Below, one piece after another: positions 16,153 through 24,819 of a stretch of DNA of 64,000 nucleotides. The stretch is from contig DATKLE010000037.1 of NCBI GenBank assembly GCA_035542575.1, forward strand, positions 1 to 64,000, read 5' to 3'. Every line of letters starts with the position of its first letter. Positions within the stretch are counted from its first letter, which is position 1. A model generated the notes under the pieces. That model saw only the letters and a list, made by a program, of their open reading frames with translations, was not told where the DNA came from and did not search any database. The translations under genes and the position numbers were made by a program. The DNA comes from JAIQET01 sp035542575. Its GTDB lineage: Bacteria; Acidobacteriota; Terriglobia; Terriglobales; Acidobacteriaceae.

Positions 16153-18126
16153 ATGAAGTTCTACATCACGACCCCGATCTACTATGTCAACGCCCGTCCC
16201 CACATCGGGCACGCCTATACCACGATTGCCTGCGATGCTATCGCGCGGCGGCAACGCATGCTGGGGGCAGAGACATACTTCCTCACTGGCACTGACGAGC
16301 ATGGACAGAAGATCGAGCGCGCCGCCCAGGCAGCGGGCAAGTCACCGCAGCAGCTTACCGATGAAGTCTCCGCCCAGTTCCGCGGCTTGTGGGACCGCAT
16401 GGGTCTGACCCACAACGACTTCATCCGCACCACCTCCGACCGGCACAAGTACGGTGTGCAGGCGCTGTGGCGCCGGATCCGCGACAATGGCTACATCTAC
16501 AAGGGCCACTACACCGGCCAATATTGTGTCTTCGACGAGCTCTACGTGGACGCAGTGGGCCCGGGCGCCCCATGCCCCGAGTGCGGGCGTCCCACCGAGA
16601 CTGTGCAGGAAGAGAATTATTTCTTCAAGCTGTCAGCCTTTGAAGACAAGCTGCTGCGGCTCTACACCGAACAGCCGGACTTCATCCGTCCGGAAACCCG
16701 GCGCAACGAAGTGGTGTCATTTGTACGCTCGGGATTGCGGGATTTGTCAGTGAGCCGGAGCACGTTTTCCTGGGGCATCCCCGTCCCCGATGATCCCAAG
16801 CACGTGATCTATGTCTGGCTGGATGCGCTGTCGAACTACATCACCGCGCTCGGCTACGGTTCCTCGGACACCAGGCTCTATGACAAATTCTGGCCGGCCG
16901 ACGTGCAGATGATCGGCAAGGAGATAGTGCGCTTCCACTGCGTGTACTGGCCGGCGTTCCTGATGGCAGCAGGCCTGCCCCTGCCCAAAGGAATCATGGC
17001 GCACGGCTGGCTGCTGTTCGAGGAGAACAAGATGTCGAAGTCGCGCGGCAATATCGTGCGGGCGGAGACGATTCTCGGCGTGCTGGGCGCGGACGCGTTG
17101 CGCTATTTCCTGTTGCGCGAGATCGTCTTTGGGCAGGACGGGTCGTTCTCTTTCGACGCGCTGGTGCAGCGCTACAACGCTGACCTGGCTAACGGGCTGG
17201 GCAATCTCGCCAGCCGCACCCTAGCCATGATTACGCGCTATTTCCACGGTGAGGTGCCGTATCCCTCGCACACTGCGGCGCGGACTCCGGCGGACGATGC
17301 GATTGCGGAGGCCGCGGGCAAGACGATTGCTGAGTACAACACGCTATTTGACCAGTTCCAGTTCTCGCGCGCGCTGGAAACCGCGTGGAGCCTGGTCTCT
17401 GCCGTGGACAAGTACATCGTCGAGAACGAGCCCTGGTCGCTGGGTGAAAAGCAGGATGAAGAAAGCCGGGCCCGCCTGGCTACGGTGCTTTACACCTCCG
17501 CCGAGGCCTTGCGCATCGCAACCGCGCTGGCCCATCCCGTTATCCCGGACGCAACCGCGAAGATCTGGTCACAACTGGGGCTCGGAGACATCAGGAAATT
17601 TGCGCTTTCGGATTTGAAGTGGGGACAACTCCACCTGGGGACAAAGCTGGGCACAGTGGAAGCCGTATTCCCTCGCGCCGACAAGGGTGCAATCGAAAGG
17701 ATGCAGAGGATGGAAGAGCAAGGACGCGGAGCCCCAGCGGCAGTGGAGGTCGCTCCCGCCGCGTCGCCGGCGGTGAAGCCCGCTGCCGCGACGCCCGACG
17801 GCAAGATCAGCATCGAGGACTTTGCCAAGGTCGAGTTGCGGGTCGGCCAGGTGAAAGTGGCGGAAAAAGTCAAGGGCGCGGACAAGTTGCTCCGCCTCGA
17901 GGTCGATCTGGGCACAGAAGTACGGCAGGTCGTGGCCGGCATCGCCGAAGCTTACGCGCCCGAGACGCTCATCGGGCGCAAGGTGGTCATCGTGGTCAAC
18001 CTTGCCCCACGCAAGCTGCGCGGGCTGGAGTCAAACGGGATGATCGTCGCGGCCTCGGCCGAGGGCGGCAAGCCGGTGCTGTGCGGGTTCCTGGAAGATG
18101 TGCCGGTGGGGACACGACTGAAGTAG
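16153..18126 (+). CDS. metG: Methionyl-tRNA synthetase with C-terminal tRNA-binding domain
   Basis: MetG charges both initiator and elongator tRNA-Met. The class I core has TTPIYYVNARPHIGHAYTT (HIGH region), the connecting domain, and the KMSKS loop ENKMSKSRGNIV. The anticodon-binding helical domain is followed by a Pro/Ala linker (about 530-555) and an EMAP/Trbp111-type OB domain (FAKVELRVGQVKVAEKV to the end), giving 657 residues. In the zinc-knuckle region the first pair reads CVFD instead of CxxC, while CPEC is kept, so metal binding may be reduced, as in zinc-less MetRS types. TatD follows about 90 bp later, as is common. Confidence 0.97.
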   Translation: MKFYITTPIYYVNARPHIGHAYTTIACDAIARRQRMLGAETYFLTGTDEHGQKIERAAQAAGKSPQQLTDEVSAQFRGLWDRMGLTHNDFIRTTSDRHKYGVQALWRRIRDNGYIYKGHYTGQYCVFDELYVDAVGPGAPCPECGRPTETVQEENYFFKLSAFEDKLLRLYTEQPDFIRPETRRNEVVSFVRSGLRDLSVSRSTFSWGIPVPDDPKHVIYVWLDALSNYITALGYGSSDTRLYDKFWPADVQMIGKEIVRFHCVYWPAFLMAAGLPLPKGIMAHGWLLFEENKMSKSRGNIVRAETILGVLGADALRYFLLREIVFGQDGSFSFDALVQRYNADLANGLGNLASRTLAMITRYFHGEVPYPSHTAARTPADDAIAEAAGKTIAEYNTLFDQFQFSRALETAWSLVSAVDKYIVENEPWSLGEKQDEESRARLATVLYTSAEALRIATALAHPVIPDATAKIWSQLGLGDIRKFALSDLKWGQLHLGTKLGTVEAVFPRADKGAIERMQRMEEQGRGAPAAVEVAPAASPAVKPAAATPDGKISIEDFAKVELRVGQVKVAEKVKGADKLLRLEVDLGTEVRQVVAGIAEAYAPETLIGRKVVIVVNLAPRKLRGLESNGMIVAASAEGGKPVLCGFLEDVPVGTRLK

Positions 18127-18217
18127 ACCCGAAGCCGAGCTTCGCTCGGCCGGACGGCCGAGGGCGGCCGTCCCCACGTTGGCATTGCCAACGACCAATG
18201 ACTAACGACCAGCGACC

Positions 18218-19030
18218 ATGTTTGTAGACTCCCACGCTCATCTCGAGATGGAACAATTCAATCCTGACCGCGCCGCGGTGTTGCAACGCGCACGCGACGC
18301 GGGGGTAGAGACCATTGTCGCCATCGGCAGCGGCACCGGTCCGGGGTCGCTCGATTGTGGAATTCAGCTCGCGGACAAGTACGACTTTATCTATGCCACC
18401 ATCGGCATCCATCCTCACGAAGCCAAGCTGGCCACCGAAGCTGACTTTCAAGAGCTCAGTGCCCTGGCCAAGCAGCCCAAGGTAATCGCCTGGGGCGAAA
18501 TCGGACTTGACTACTTCTACGACCATTCTCCCCGCGAGGTGCAGTGGCAGGTGCTTCTGAAGCAACTGCAAATGGCGCACGCCGCCAGGCTGCCGATCGT
18601 GATCCACTGCCGCCCGTCGGATGGCAGCAACAATGCCTGGGAGGATTGCCTCAAGCTGCTGCACGAACAGTGGGCTCCGCATGGTCTGGGCGGGATTTTG
18701 CATTGCTTCACCGGCACCTGGGCGCATGCCAGGCGTGCGCTCGACATGGGATTCATGATCTCCTTCGCCGGGAACGTAACTTTCCCCAAGGCGCACCAGA
18801 TTCGTGACGCGGCGAAGGAAGTGCCGCTCGACCACATGCTGATTGAAACCGATTCGCCGTTTCTCGCGCCTGTTCCCAACCGCGGCAAGCGCAACGAACC
18901 GGCGTTCGTCAAGGAAGTAGCGCGGCAATTGGGCGAATTACGTGGCCTCTCCACCGAGGAGATCGGCGCGCGGACGTCGCAGAATTTCTATCGCTTCTTT
19001 TCGCTTCCCGAAAAGGCCAACTCCATTTAG
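18218..19030 (+). CDS. TatD-family metal-dependent DNase
   Basis: This is a TIM-barrel hydrolase of the TatD/YcfH family, 270 residues, thought to act as a 3'-5' exonuclease or deoxyribonuclease. Metal-binding motifs are visible: FVDSHAHLE at the start, WGEIGLDYFYD, LPIVIHCRP, GILHCFTG and the late LIETDSPFLAP. The metG-tatD neighbourhood is common in bacteria, and the two are probably co-transcribed. Before it lies a short run of CCAATGACTAACGACCAGCGACC type, another low-complexity intergenic motif. Confidence 0.92.
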   Translation: MFVDSHAHLEMEQFNPDRAAVLQRARDAGVETIVAIGSGTGPGSLDCGIQLADKYDFIYATIGIHPHEAKLATEADFQELSALAKQPKVIAWGEIGLDYFYDHSPREVQWQVLLKQLQMAHAARLPIVIHCRPSDGSNNAWEDCLKLLHEQWAPHGLGGILHCFTGTWAHARRALDMGFMISFAGNVTFPKAHQIRDAAKEVPLDHMLIETDSPFLAPVPNRGKRNEPAFVKEVARQLGELRGLSTEEIGARTSQNFYRFFSLPEKANSI

Positions 19031-19084
19031 CTTGTTAGGTGCATCTTCCGCGGGGGCGCGCTAATCTATTTAACTGACCGCACT

Positions 19085-19582
19085 ATGCCTGAGAACACTT
19101 TTGACATCGTGAGTAAGATTGACCTGCAAGAGGTCTCCAACGCCATTCAGCAGGCGTTGAAGGAAGTGCATACCCGCTTCGATTTGAAGGATTCGAAGTC
19201 GAAAATCGAGCTTGAAGGCAAGGACGCGATCATTCTCCACTCGATTGACGAGTTCAAACTCAAGGCGGTGAACGACGTCTTCCAGCAAAAACTGGTAAAG
19301 CGCGGTGTCCCGCTGAAAGGCCTGACCTACGGCGCCATCGAGTCCTCGCTGGGCGGGGCGGCCAAACAGCGCATTTCCATGCAACAGGGCATTCCCATCG
19401 AGAAGGCACGCGAGATCGTCAAGCTGATCAAGAACTCGAAGAAGAAAGTTCAGGCCTCGATTCAGGGGGACCTGGTGCGGGTGAGCGGCAAGGACCGCGA
19501 CACGCTGCAGGAGATCATCACTCTGCTGCGGCAGCAGGATTTTGGCATTGATATGCAGTTTACGAATTACCGGACAAACTGA
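19085..19582 (+). CDS. YajQ-family (UPF0234) nucleotide-binding protein
   Basis: This 165-residue protein is of the YajQ family. Members bind nucleotides or RNA, and the Xanthomonas homologue is a cyclic-di-GMP effector. It shows the typical FDIVSKIDLQEVSNAIQQAL start, RFDLKDSKSKIELEG, the AAKQRISMQQGI loop, KKVQASIQGDLVRVSGKDRD and the C-terminal LRQQDFGIDMQFTNYR. It sits 54 bp after the TatD gene. A cyclic-di-GMP link would fit the HD-GYP and PilZ genes elsewhere in the window, but that is only suggestive. Confidence 0.9.
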   Translation: MPENTFDIVSKIDLQEVSNAIQQALKEVHTRFDLKDSKSKIELEGKDAIILHSIDEFKLKAVNDVFQQKLVKRGVPLKGLTYGAIESSLGGAAKQRISMQQGIPIEKAREIVKLIKNSKKKVQASIQGDLVRVSGKDRDTLQEIITLLRQQDFGIDMQFTNYRTN

Positions 19583-19589
19583 GGCTATT

Positions 19590-19706
19590 TCACCACGGAG
19601 GCACGGAGACACCGAGACCCATTCAAGCAGAGCGCCCGTGGCTGTGCCTGCACGCATACGGTGGCGCCCCTCGATGTTTCTCCGTGACTCTGTGGCTCCG
19701 TGGTGA
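19590..19706. repeat. MITE-like repeat with long terminal inverted repeats, copy 1
   Basis: The arm TTTCACCACGGAGGCACGGAG (from 19588) and its near-complement ending GGCTCCGTGGTGA (to 19706) are imperfect inverted repeats of about 30 bp around a core of about 60 bp. A second copy with the same arms but a different core is at 43432-43592. It fills the gap between yajQ and the prenyl synthase. Confidence 0.65.
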
Positions 19707-19713
19707 TTGACAC

Positions 19714-20703
19714 ATGAGCACGCCCGCCACCATCAACGGTAAGGAAGTCTTCGAGCTGCTGCGCGACGACCTGTCGGCCATCGAGCGCGAGTTCGGACGC
19801 GACACGGTTTCGAACGTCGAAGCCATCACCGAGATTGGCGAATATCTGCGCGGCGGCGGCGGCAAGCGCATTCGCCCCGCGCTGCTCCTGCTCTCGTCGA
19901 AACTCTTCAACTACCAGGGACGCGGCGCCATCCGGCTGGGCGCGGTGGTGGAGATCATCCACACTGCCACCCTGGTGCATGACGACATCATTGACGAGGC
20001 CCAGACCCGGCGCGGACGTCCGGCAGCCAACACCCAGTGGGGGAACTCGCGGTGCGTGCTGGCCGGCGACTGGCTCTACATGCAGGCCTTCAAGGTCGCG
20101 GTGCAGGAGCGCAACTTCCGCATTCTCGATACCCTGATTGACCTCACCCAGCAGATGGTTGAGGGCGAACTGCTGCAGATGGAAAAGCTGGGCAAACTCA
20201 TTTCGCTCGACGAGTACTTTGACCTGATCTTCCGCAAGACGGCCTGCCTGTTTTCCGTGTGCATGCGCATGGGTGGAATCTTGGGGGGCGCAACTCCAGA
20301 CCAAGAGGAAAGTCTCGCGCAGTACGGACGCGACCTGGGTATGGCTTTCCAAATCGTGGACGATGTGCTCGACCTGACCGGGTCCGAAAGCATGCTGGGC
20401 AAGCCAGTGGCCAGTGACCTGCGGGAGGGTAAAGCCACCATGGCGGTCATCCACGCCCTGGAGCGCTGCCTGCCAAAGGAAAGGAAACTCATCGAGACCG
20501 TCCTGCGAGAACGCGCTTTCGATGGGGTCACCCACGCGGAGATCCTGGAAGTCCTGAACCGTTACGGTTCGCTCGAAGCCGCTACTGCCCGCGCCATGCA
20601 GTACGCCGAACTGGCCCGCAACGCCATCTGCAGCTTCCCTCCCAGCGAAATTAAGCGCGCTCTTTTGTGGGCGCCGGAGTTTGTGGTGGCGCGGGAGAGG
20701 TAG
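19714..20703 (+). CDS. Trans-polyprenyl diphosphate synthase (quinone side chain)
   Basis: This enzyme condenses isopentenyl diphosphate onto allylic primers to make the long side chain of menaquinone or ubiquinone (IspB/HepT type). The 329-residue protein has both aspartate-rich motifs: LVHDDIIDEAQTRRGRP (first DDxxD) and FQIVDDVLDLTG (second), plus GGGKRIRPALLLLSSKLF near the N-terminus. The chain length cannot be read safely from the sequence. No quinone pathway genes adjoin it. Confidence 0.92.
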   Translation: MSTPATINGKEVFELLRDDLSAIEREFGRDTVSNVEAITEIGEYLRGGGGKRIRPALLLLSSKLFNYQGRGAIRLGAVVEIIHTATLVHDDIIDEAQTRRGRPAANTQWGNSRCVLAGDWLYMQAFKVAVQERNFRILDTLIDLTQQMVEGELLQMEKLGKLISLDEYFDLIFRKTACLFSVCMRMGGILGGATPDQEESLAQYGRDLGMAFQIVDDVLDLTGSESMLGKPVASDLREGKATMAVIHALERCLPKERKLIETVLRERAFDGVTHAEILEVLNRYGSLEAATARAMQYAELARNAICSFPPSEIKRALLWAPEFVVARER

Positions 20704-21063
20704 CGAAAACTCTCAACAATTGGGCACGCGAACTCGGAGTGCCAATCAGAAAAGCTCTTGCCCGAAATTCTTCGAGAAATACTTGAGCTATCGGAGTTAA
20801 GCCTCTTCCTACGAGCCACATCAGGAATAGAAGGCCGAATTCGACCCAAATCGCCCCATGACATAGCCTGTCATCCCGAAGAGGGCTTGGGCCCACCAAG
20901 TATCAGATTCCAGTCTGATGGCATTGTGCTTTCCCTCTCCTGTATTACAATGCGTGACTGGGTTAAGAACAGCCGATCAATCCATTTTGCTGTGGGTGCC
21001 GTATTCTAGTCGGCAGTCTAATCCAAGCTCGGCAGTTTGAATCCCAGAATGGAGTCTCCATCA
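20704..21063. other. Intergenic region without a supported gene
   Basis: These 360 bases hold no recognisable gene. Short frames on both strands lack ribosome-binding sites and family features. At 20870-20925 a TGTCATCCCGAAGAGGG...CAGATTCC stretch looks like a degenerate inverted copy of the CTCGGGATGAC repeat. A possible -10 TATTCT lies at 21002. GGAG at 21052 belongs to the next gene. Confidence 0.6.
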
Positions 21064-21399
21064 ATGAAGAAGCTACTGGTTGGTCTATTGGCGGTTTCAG
21101 TTCTCCTGGGCATGACTGCATTCGCCCAGGACACCATGGGAAAAACGGAAAAGAAGGAAAAGGCAGCGGCCGCCCCGCTGAAGACCCTCAAAGGCACCAT
21201 CAAAGCCGAAGGTGATAAGTACACGTTTGTGAACGACAAAGACCAGAAGTCCTGGGACATCATGAACCCCGAAGCTGTGAAGGGTCATGAAGGCCATCAC
21301 GTGTCACTGAGCGCTCATGTCTACGCCGACAAGAACGCGATCCATGTGATGAAGGTGACCATGATGAAGGAGAAAATGGCCAAAGAACAAAAGAAGTAG
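21064..21399 (+). CDS. Small exported protein of unknown function
   Basis: This 111-residue protein begins with a clear signal peptide (KKLLVGLLAVSVLLGMTAFAQ). ATG 21064 is preferred because GGAG lies 9 nt upstream and the signal sequence follows at once. The mature part is short and Lys/Glu-rich, then LKGTIKAEGDKYTFVNDKD, MNPEAVKGHEGHHVSLSAHV and a Met/Lys-rich tail (HVMKVTMMKEKMAKEQKK). The layout (short beta strands, GHEG turn) resembles small OB-like periplasmic proteins common in acidobacteria, but I cannot name a family. A strong terminator follows 22 bp after the stop, so it is transcribed alone. Confidence 0.75.
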   Translation: MKKLLVGLLAVSVLLGMTAFAQDTMGKTEKKEKAAAAPLKTLKGTIKAEGDKYTFVNDKDQKSWDIMNPEAVKGHEGHHVSLSAHVYADKNAIHVMKVTMMKEKMAKEQKK

Positions 21400-21421
21400 G
21401 CAGGCTTACCTTGTACGGATC

Positions 21422-21450
21422 AAGGGGCGGCCTTGTGCCGCCCCTTATTT
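21422..21450 (+). terminator. Rho-independent terminator
   Basis: AAGGGGCGGC (21422-21431) and GCCGCCCCTT (21437-21446) form a perfect 10-bp stem around CTTGT, followed by ATTT. It ends the small exported protein transcript. Confidence 0.85.
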
Positions 21451-21488
21451 GCGTATAGTCTCCAATTCGCATCGCGCTCGCCTTGATC

Positions 21489-22457
21489 ATGAATTACCTT
21501 TTGGCGCTGATCACCCGCCACGGATACCTTCTGGTGACCGGAATTGTGTTCGCCGAGTCCGCGGGGTTGCCCTGCCCGGCCGCACTCGCGCTGGTCGCGG
21601 GCGGGGCAGCGGTGGCGTCGGGAATTCTGAGTCCGGTGGTATGGCTCCTCGCCCTCGGCGCTATGCTGCTGGGCGACTCGTTGTTGTACTTCCTGGGGCG
21701 CCACATGGGATGGGCGCTGCTGGGCTTTCTGTGCAAGGTTTCGGCGAATCCCGAGACCTGCATTCTGCGCTCGGCGGAGTCTTTCTACAAACGGGGCAAG
21801 ATTGCTCTGCTGGTGGCCAAGTTCATCCCTGGGGTAAATACCATGGCGCCGCCGCTGGCGGGCAGCATGAAGATGCGCCCGTTGCAGTTTCTACGCTTCG
21901 ACCTGGCCGGCGCCACTCTGTATACCGCGGGTTATTTCACGGTGGGGTATGTGTTCCGCGATTTCCTGGCGGCGATCACGCGCGGCTTCCAAACCGCCGG
22001 ACGGGCTTTCGAGGAAGTGCTGGTGGTGGCACTCGTGGCCTATCTGGTGTACCGCGTGTGGCTCTCCCGCAAGCATCGGATCTATCGCGTGGTGCCGCGG
22101 GTACGGGTGGAAGAACTTGCGCGGAAGCTGGCCTCGGACGAACGGAACAGACTGCTGGTGGTCGATTGCCGCAGTCATGGCTATTACGACCCCGGATCGG
22201 CCCGCATCCAGGGCTCCATCCGCATCGAACCCAACAATCTGGGCGAGGAACTGAAGACCCTGCCCAAGGACAAGGACCTCTATCTTTACTGTACCTGAGT
22301 GCGGGAAGCGACCAGCGCCCGGGTGGCGCACCTGCTGCGGGAGAAGGGATTCCGCGCGTTCGTGATCGTGGGCGGCCTGACCGCGTGGAGGAAGGCGGGC
22401 AAACCGTTGGAGGCGGTGCCCCGGGAGGATTTGGTAAAACTACCAACCTTCACTTAG
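21489..22457 (+). CDS. DedA-family membrane protein fused to rhodanese domain, with in-frame TGA (candidate selenocysteine)
   Basis: The N-terminal 190 or so residues are a DedA/SNARE-associated membrane domain (FAESAGLPCPAALALVAGGA, GDSLLYFLGRHMG, AKFIPGVNTMAPPLAG, several membrane helices). A cytoplasmic rhodanese domain follows (VRVEELARKLASDERN, LLVVDCRSHGYYDPG). At the catalytic loop the frame reads LYLYCT, then TGA (22296-22298), then VREATSARVAHLLREKGF, GGLTAWRKAGKPLE and TAG (22455-22457). Fusions of this kind that I know read CTC here, so TGA replaces the probable catalytic cysteine (residue 270 of 322). A hairpin of SECIS type follows. Read as ordinary stop, the protein would end inside the loop at 22298. 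A TTG at 21483 is an alternative start. Pseudogene or sequencing error remain possible, and selA/selB/selC are not in the window. Confidence 0.78.
22299..22331 (+). promoter_or_regulatory. Candidate bacterial SECIS hairpin
   Basis: Right after the TGA, GCGCC (22315-22319) pairs with GGCGC (22325-22329) around the loop CGGGT (22320-22324), with 21 nt between the TGA and the loop. As I recall the bacterial SECIS consensus, it asks for an upper stem of at least 4 bp, a G among the first two loop bases and 16-37 nt spacing; this hairpin meets all three. An alternative outer pairing GTGCG/CGCAC (22299-22303/22327-22331) competes with the inner stem. Confidence 0.55.
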
Positions 22458-22520
22458 GAGTATTAGGCTTAGGAATAAGGTATCAGGTCTCAGGTAACGG
22501 GTCGCGGAAACCCGGCCTGC

Positions 22521-22561
22521 TTTGCGTCCTTTGCGGCCTTTCTTTGCGACCTTTGCGGTTT
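22521..22561. repeat. 'CTTTGCG' intergenic repeat, copy 1
   Basis: Repeated units of TTTGCGNCCTTTGCGG occur three times in 41 bp, upstream of the CYTH gene. Related clusters are at 50185-50283 and 63321-63434. Confidence 0.6.
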
Positions 22562-22583
22562 AGAGTTTTCACGCTACCGGCAC

Positions 22584-23180
22584 ATGGCTTCAGCGAAAGA
22601 AGTTGAGATCAAGTTCCGCGTTGAGGATCTGGGCGCCCTCAACCGCAGGCTCCGCGCGGCCCGCTTCCGCCGGATCACCCCGCCTACCCACGAGATGAAC
22701 GCGCTTTACGACCTCCCTGGCCAGCCTCTCCGCAAACGCGGCGATCTGCTCCGGCTCCGCAAGTACGGCGCGAAGTGGGTGCTGACCCATAAAGCCAAGG
22801 GTAAAGCGGGCCGCCACAAGACCCGCGTGGAGACGGAAACACGGGTGGCCGACGGCCCCCAGATGGACGCAATTCTGCGCGCCTTGGGCTTTGCTTCCAC
22901 GTTCCGCTACGAGAAATTCCGCGCCGAGTGGGCACACAAACAAGGCCACGTGGTTGTAGACGAGACCCCGATTGGGAATTTCGGGGAAATCGAAGGCCCG
23001 CCACGCTGGATTGATGACACGGCCAAGCGATTGGGAATTTCTCCCGTCCAATACATCACCGACACCTACGCCGGGCTGTTCTTTGCGTGGAAGCGACGCA
23101 CCCGAAGCCCAGCCAAGGAGATGACCTTCGCGGAAGTCAGGAAGGCGGCCACCAAAATCCAACGCCGGAGGAAAAAGTGA
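22584..23180 (+). CDS. CYTH-domain protein (class IV adenylate cyclase/triphosphatase-like)
   Basis: This 198-residue CYTH superfamily protein acts on triphosphorylated substrates; CyaB-type cyclases and thiamine or inorganic triphosphatases share the tunnel fold. The signature ExExK is EVEIKF at residues 6-11. Charged strands follow: LYDLPGQPLRKRGDLLRLRK, WVLTHKAKG, KTRVETETRV, YEKFRAEW, VVVDETPIGNFGEIEG. The late IGNFGEIEG and YITDTYAGLF match the CyaB-like subgroup. The substrate cannot be told from sequence. Its TGA stop overlaps the GTG start of the next gene, so translation is coupled. Confidence 0.88.
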   Translation: MASAKEVEIKFRVEDLGALNRRLRAARFRRITPPTHEMNALYDLPGQPLRKRGDLLRLRKYGAKWVLTHKAKGKAGRHKTRVETETRVADGPQMDAILRALGFASTFRYEKFRAEWAHKQGHVVVDETPIGNFGEIEGPPRWIDDTAKRLGISPVQYITDTYAGLFFAWKRRTRSPAKEMTFAEVRKAATKIQRRRKK

Positions 23181-24757
23181 CGAACCAAGCCTCCTCTGCT
23201 CCCTCGACGACATCTCAGGCTCGGACTTCTTCGGAACCAAGGCTGGCCACAGATCTGCTAGGGGGATTCAGCGGCGCCGTTCTTCTCCTGCATGTGCTGC
23301 TGAGCGGGCGTTACGGCTACTTTCGCGACGAACTTTACTTCTTGGATTGCGCCCGCCACCTGGCGTGGGGTTATGTGGACATGGCGCCGATGATTGCCCT
23401 GGTCGCCCGCCTGGCGCTGGCCCTTGGAGGCTCGCTCCATGTGCTCCGAACCATAGCGGGGATCGGCGGGGTAGGGATTGTCGCCATGACCATGCTGATC
23501 ACATGGCGGCTGGGGGGAGACCGGTTCGCCCAGGGGCTGGCCGGGCTCTGCGCCCTGATTGTGCCCGAGTTTCTGGGGACAGCCAGCCTGCTGACCATGA
23601 ACGTCTTCGAGAAGGTGTTCTGGGCGGCCTGCACCTACCTGTTGGTCCGCATCATCCAGACGGACAACTCAAAGCTGTGGTTGTGGTTTGGTGTGCTGGC
23701 CGGGCTGGGCCTGATGAACAAGCACTCCACGCTGTTCTTTGGCGCCGCCGTGGTGGCTGGGCTGGTCCTGACCGGGCAAAGAAAGGAACTCACCAAGCCG
23801 TGGATCTGGATTGGCGGATTGATCGCCCTTCTGATCTTTCTGCCCAATGTGATCTGGCAGGTGCAACATCACTTCCCCACTCTGGAAGATTTGCGGAACG
23901 TGCAGACCAGTGGAAAGAACGTGGTGCTGGGTCCGCTGGCCTTTATCCGGGAACAGATTTTTCTTATGCACCCCATTACGTTCCCCGTCTGGCTGGCCGG
24001 ACTATGGTTCTTTCTGGCAGGCAAAGGTACCCGGTACCGCATGCTCGGCTGGATTTATCTCGCTCTGCTGGTGATCTTCATCGTGCTGCACGGAAAAAAC
24101 TACTACCTGTCAGGAGCGTACCCCATGCTGTTCGCGGGCGGAGCTACGGCCATGGAGCAATGGCTGGATCGCAGACGTGCCACCCAAGGCAGGCTCTGGC
24201 CGAAGGCAGCCATTGTCATCTCGATCGGCGGGCTGGGTGCGCTGACCGCGCCCCTGGCGCTCCCACTCTTGTCGCCGGAAGGCTACGTGACGTACGAACA
24301 AAAGCTACACGTCCAGCCGAGCAAGACCGAAGTCAATCATGAGGGCCCGCTGCCGCAGTTCCTGGGAGATCAGTTCGGCTGGCCGGAGCTGGCGGCGGAG
24401 GTGGGAGCAATCTACAACGCGCTGCCTCCAGAGCAGCGCGCCCGGACGGCCATCCTGACCGGCAACTATGGCGAGGCCGGCGCGATTGACATGTTCGGAC
24501 CCAAGTATGGTCTCCCGACGGCGCTGAGTGGCCATCAGAACCACTATTTTTGGGGAACCATGGGTTTCAACGGCGACAACCTCATCACCATCCAATATGG
24601 TCCACGGTATCTCGGGGAAATCTGCAATTCCGTCGAAAAAGTGGGCGAACACTATAACCCCTGGGGAATGGCGGAAGAGAACCATGCCATCTATTTTTGC
24701 CGGGGCCTGAAGAAGCCGCTGGCGGATATCTGGGAGGACCAGAAGCACTGGAACTGA
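23177..24757 (+). CDS. Glycosyltransferase family 39-like integral membrane protein
   Basis: This 526-residue polytopic inner-membrane protein belongs to the PMT/ArnT superfamily (GT39/GT83), which transfers sugars from polyprenyl-phosphate donors in the periplasm. The first extracytoplasmic loop has the family acidic motif YGYFRDELYFLDCARHLAWG, with WGYVDMAPM after it. About eight to ten hydrophobic segments follow. The C-terminal 170 residues (from about SPEGYVTYEQK) are a soluble domain. GTG 23177 is chosen because GGAGG lies 5 nt before it and the start overlaps the CYTH stop (GTGA). The longer in-frame ATG lies inside the CYTH gene. Acceptor and donor are unknown. Confidence 0.85.
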   Translation: MTNQASSAPSTTSQARTSSEPRLATDLLGGFSGAVLLLHVLLSGRYGYFRDELYFLDCARHLAWGYVDMAPMIALVARLALALGGSLHVLRTIAGIGGVGIVAMTMLITWRLGGDRFAQGLAGLCALIVPEFLGTASLLTMNVFEKVFWAACTYLLVRIIQTDNSKLWLWFGVLAGLGLMNKHSTLFFGAAVVAGLVLTGQRKELTKPWIWIGGLIALLIFLPNVIWQVQHHFPTLEDLRNVQTSGKNVVLGPLAFIREQIFLMHPITFPVWLAGLWFFLAGKGTRYRMLGWIYLALLVIFIVLHGKNYYLSGAYPMLFAGGATAMEQWLDRRRATQGRLWPKAAIVISIGGLGALTAPLALPLLSPEGYVTYEQKLHVQPSKTEVNHEGPLPQFLGDQFGWPELAAEVGAIYNALPPEQRARTAILTGNYGEAGAIDMFGPKYGLPTALSGHQNHYFWGTMGFNGDNLITIQYGPRYLGEICNSVEKVGEHYNPWGMAEENHAIYFCRGLKKPLADIWEDQKHWN

Positions 24758-24819
24758 GGTGGTACGCGCGGGGGCTACCACTGACACGCCCATGCCTGCC
24801 GCTACGGTGCCAGACTTCG

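Noticed and set aside
20651..20899. Minus-strand 82-aa frame after the prenyl synthase
   Set aside because: It overlaps the 3' end of the synthase gene and lacks a ribosome-binding site or a family match.
22296..22298. TGA as an ordinary stop or frameshift pseudogene
   Set aside because: Not excluded, but the tail keeps the frame, rhodanese motifs and a normal TAG end, which a decayed gene would be unlikely to keep.
21449..22606. 385-aa frame overlapping the DedA-rhodanese gene and spanning the TGA
   Set aside because: The protein is low-complexity and family-free, whereas the DedA/rhodanese frame carries motifs before and after the TGA.
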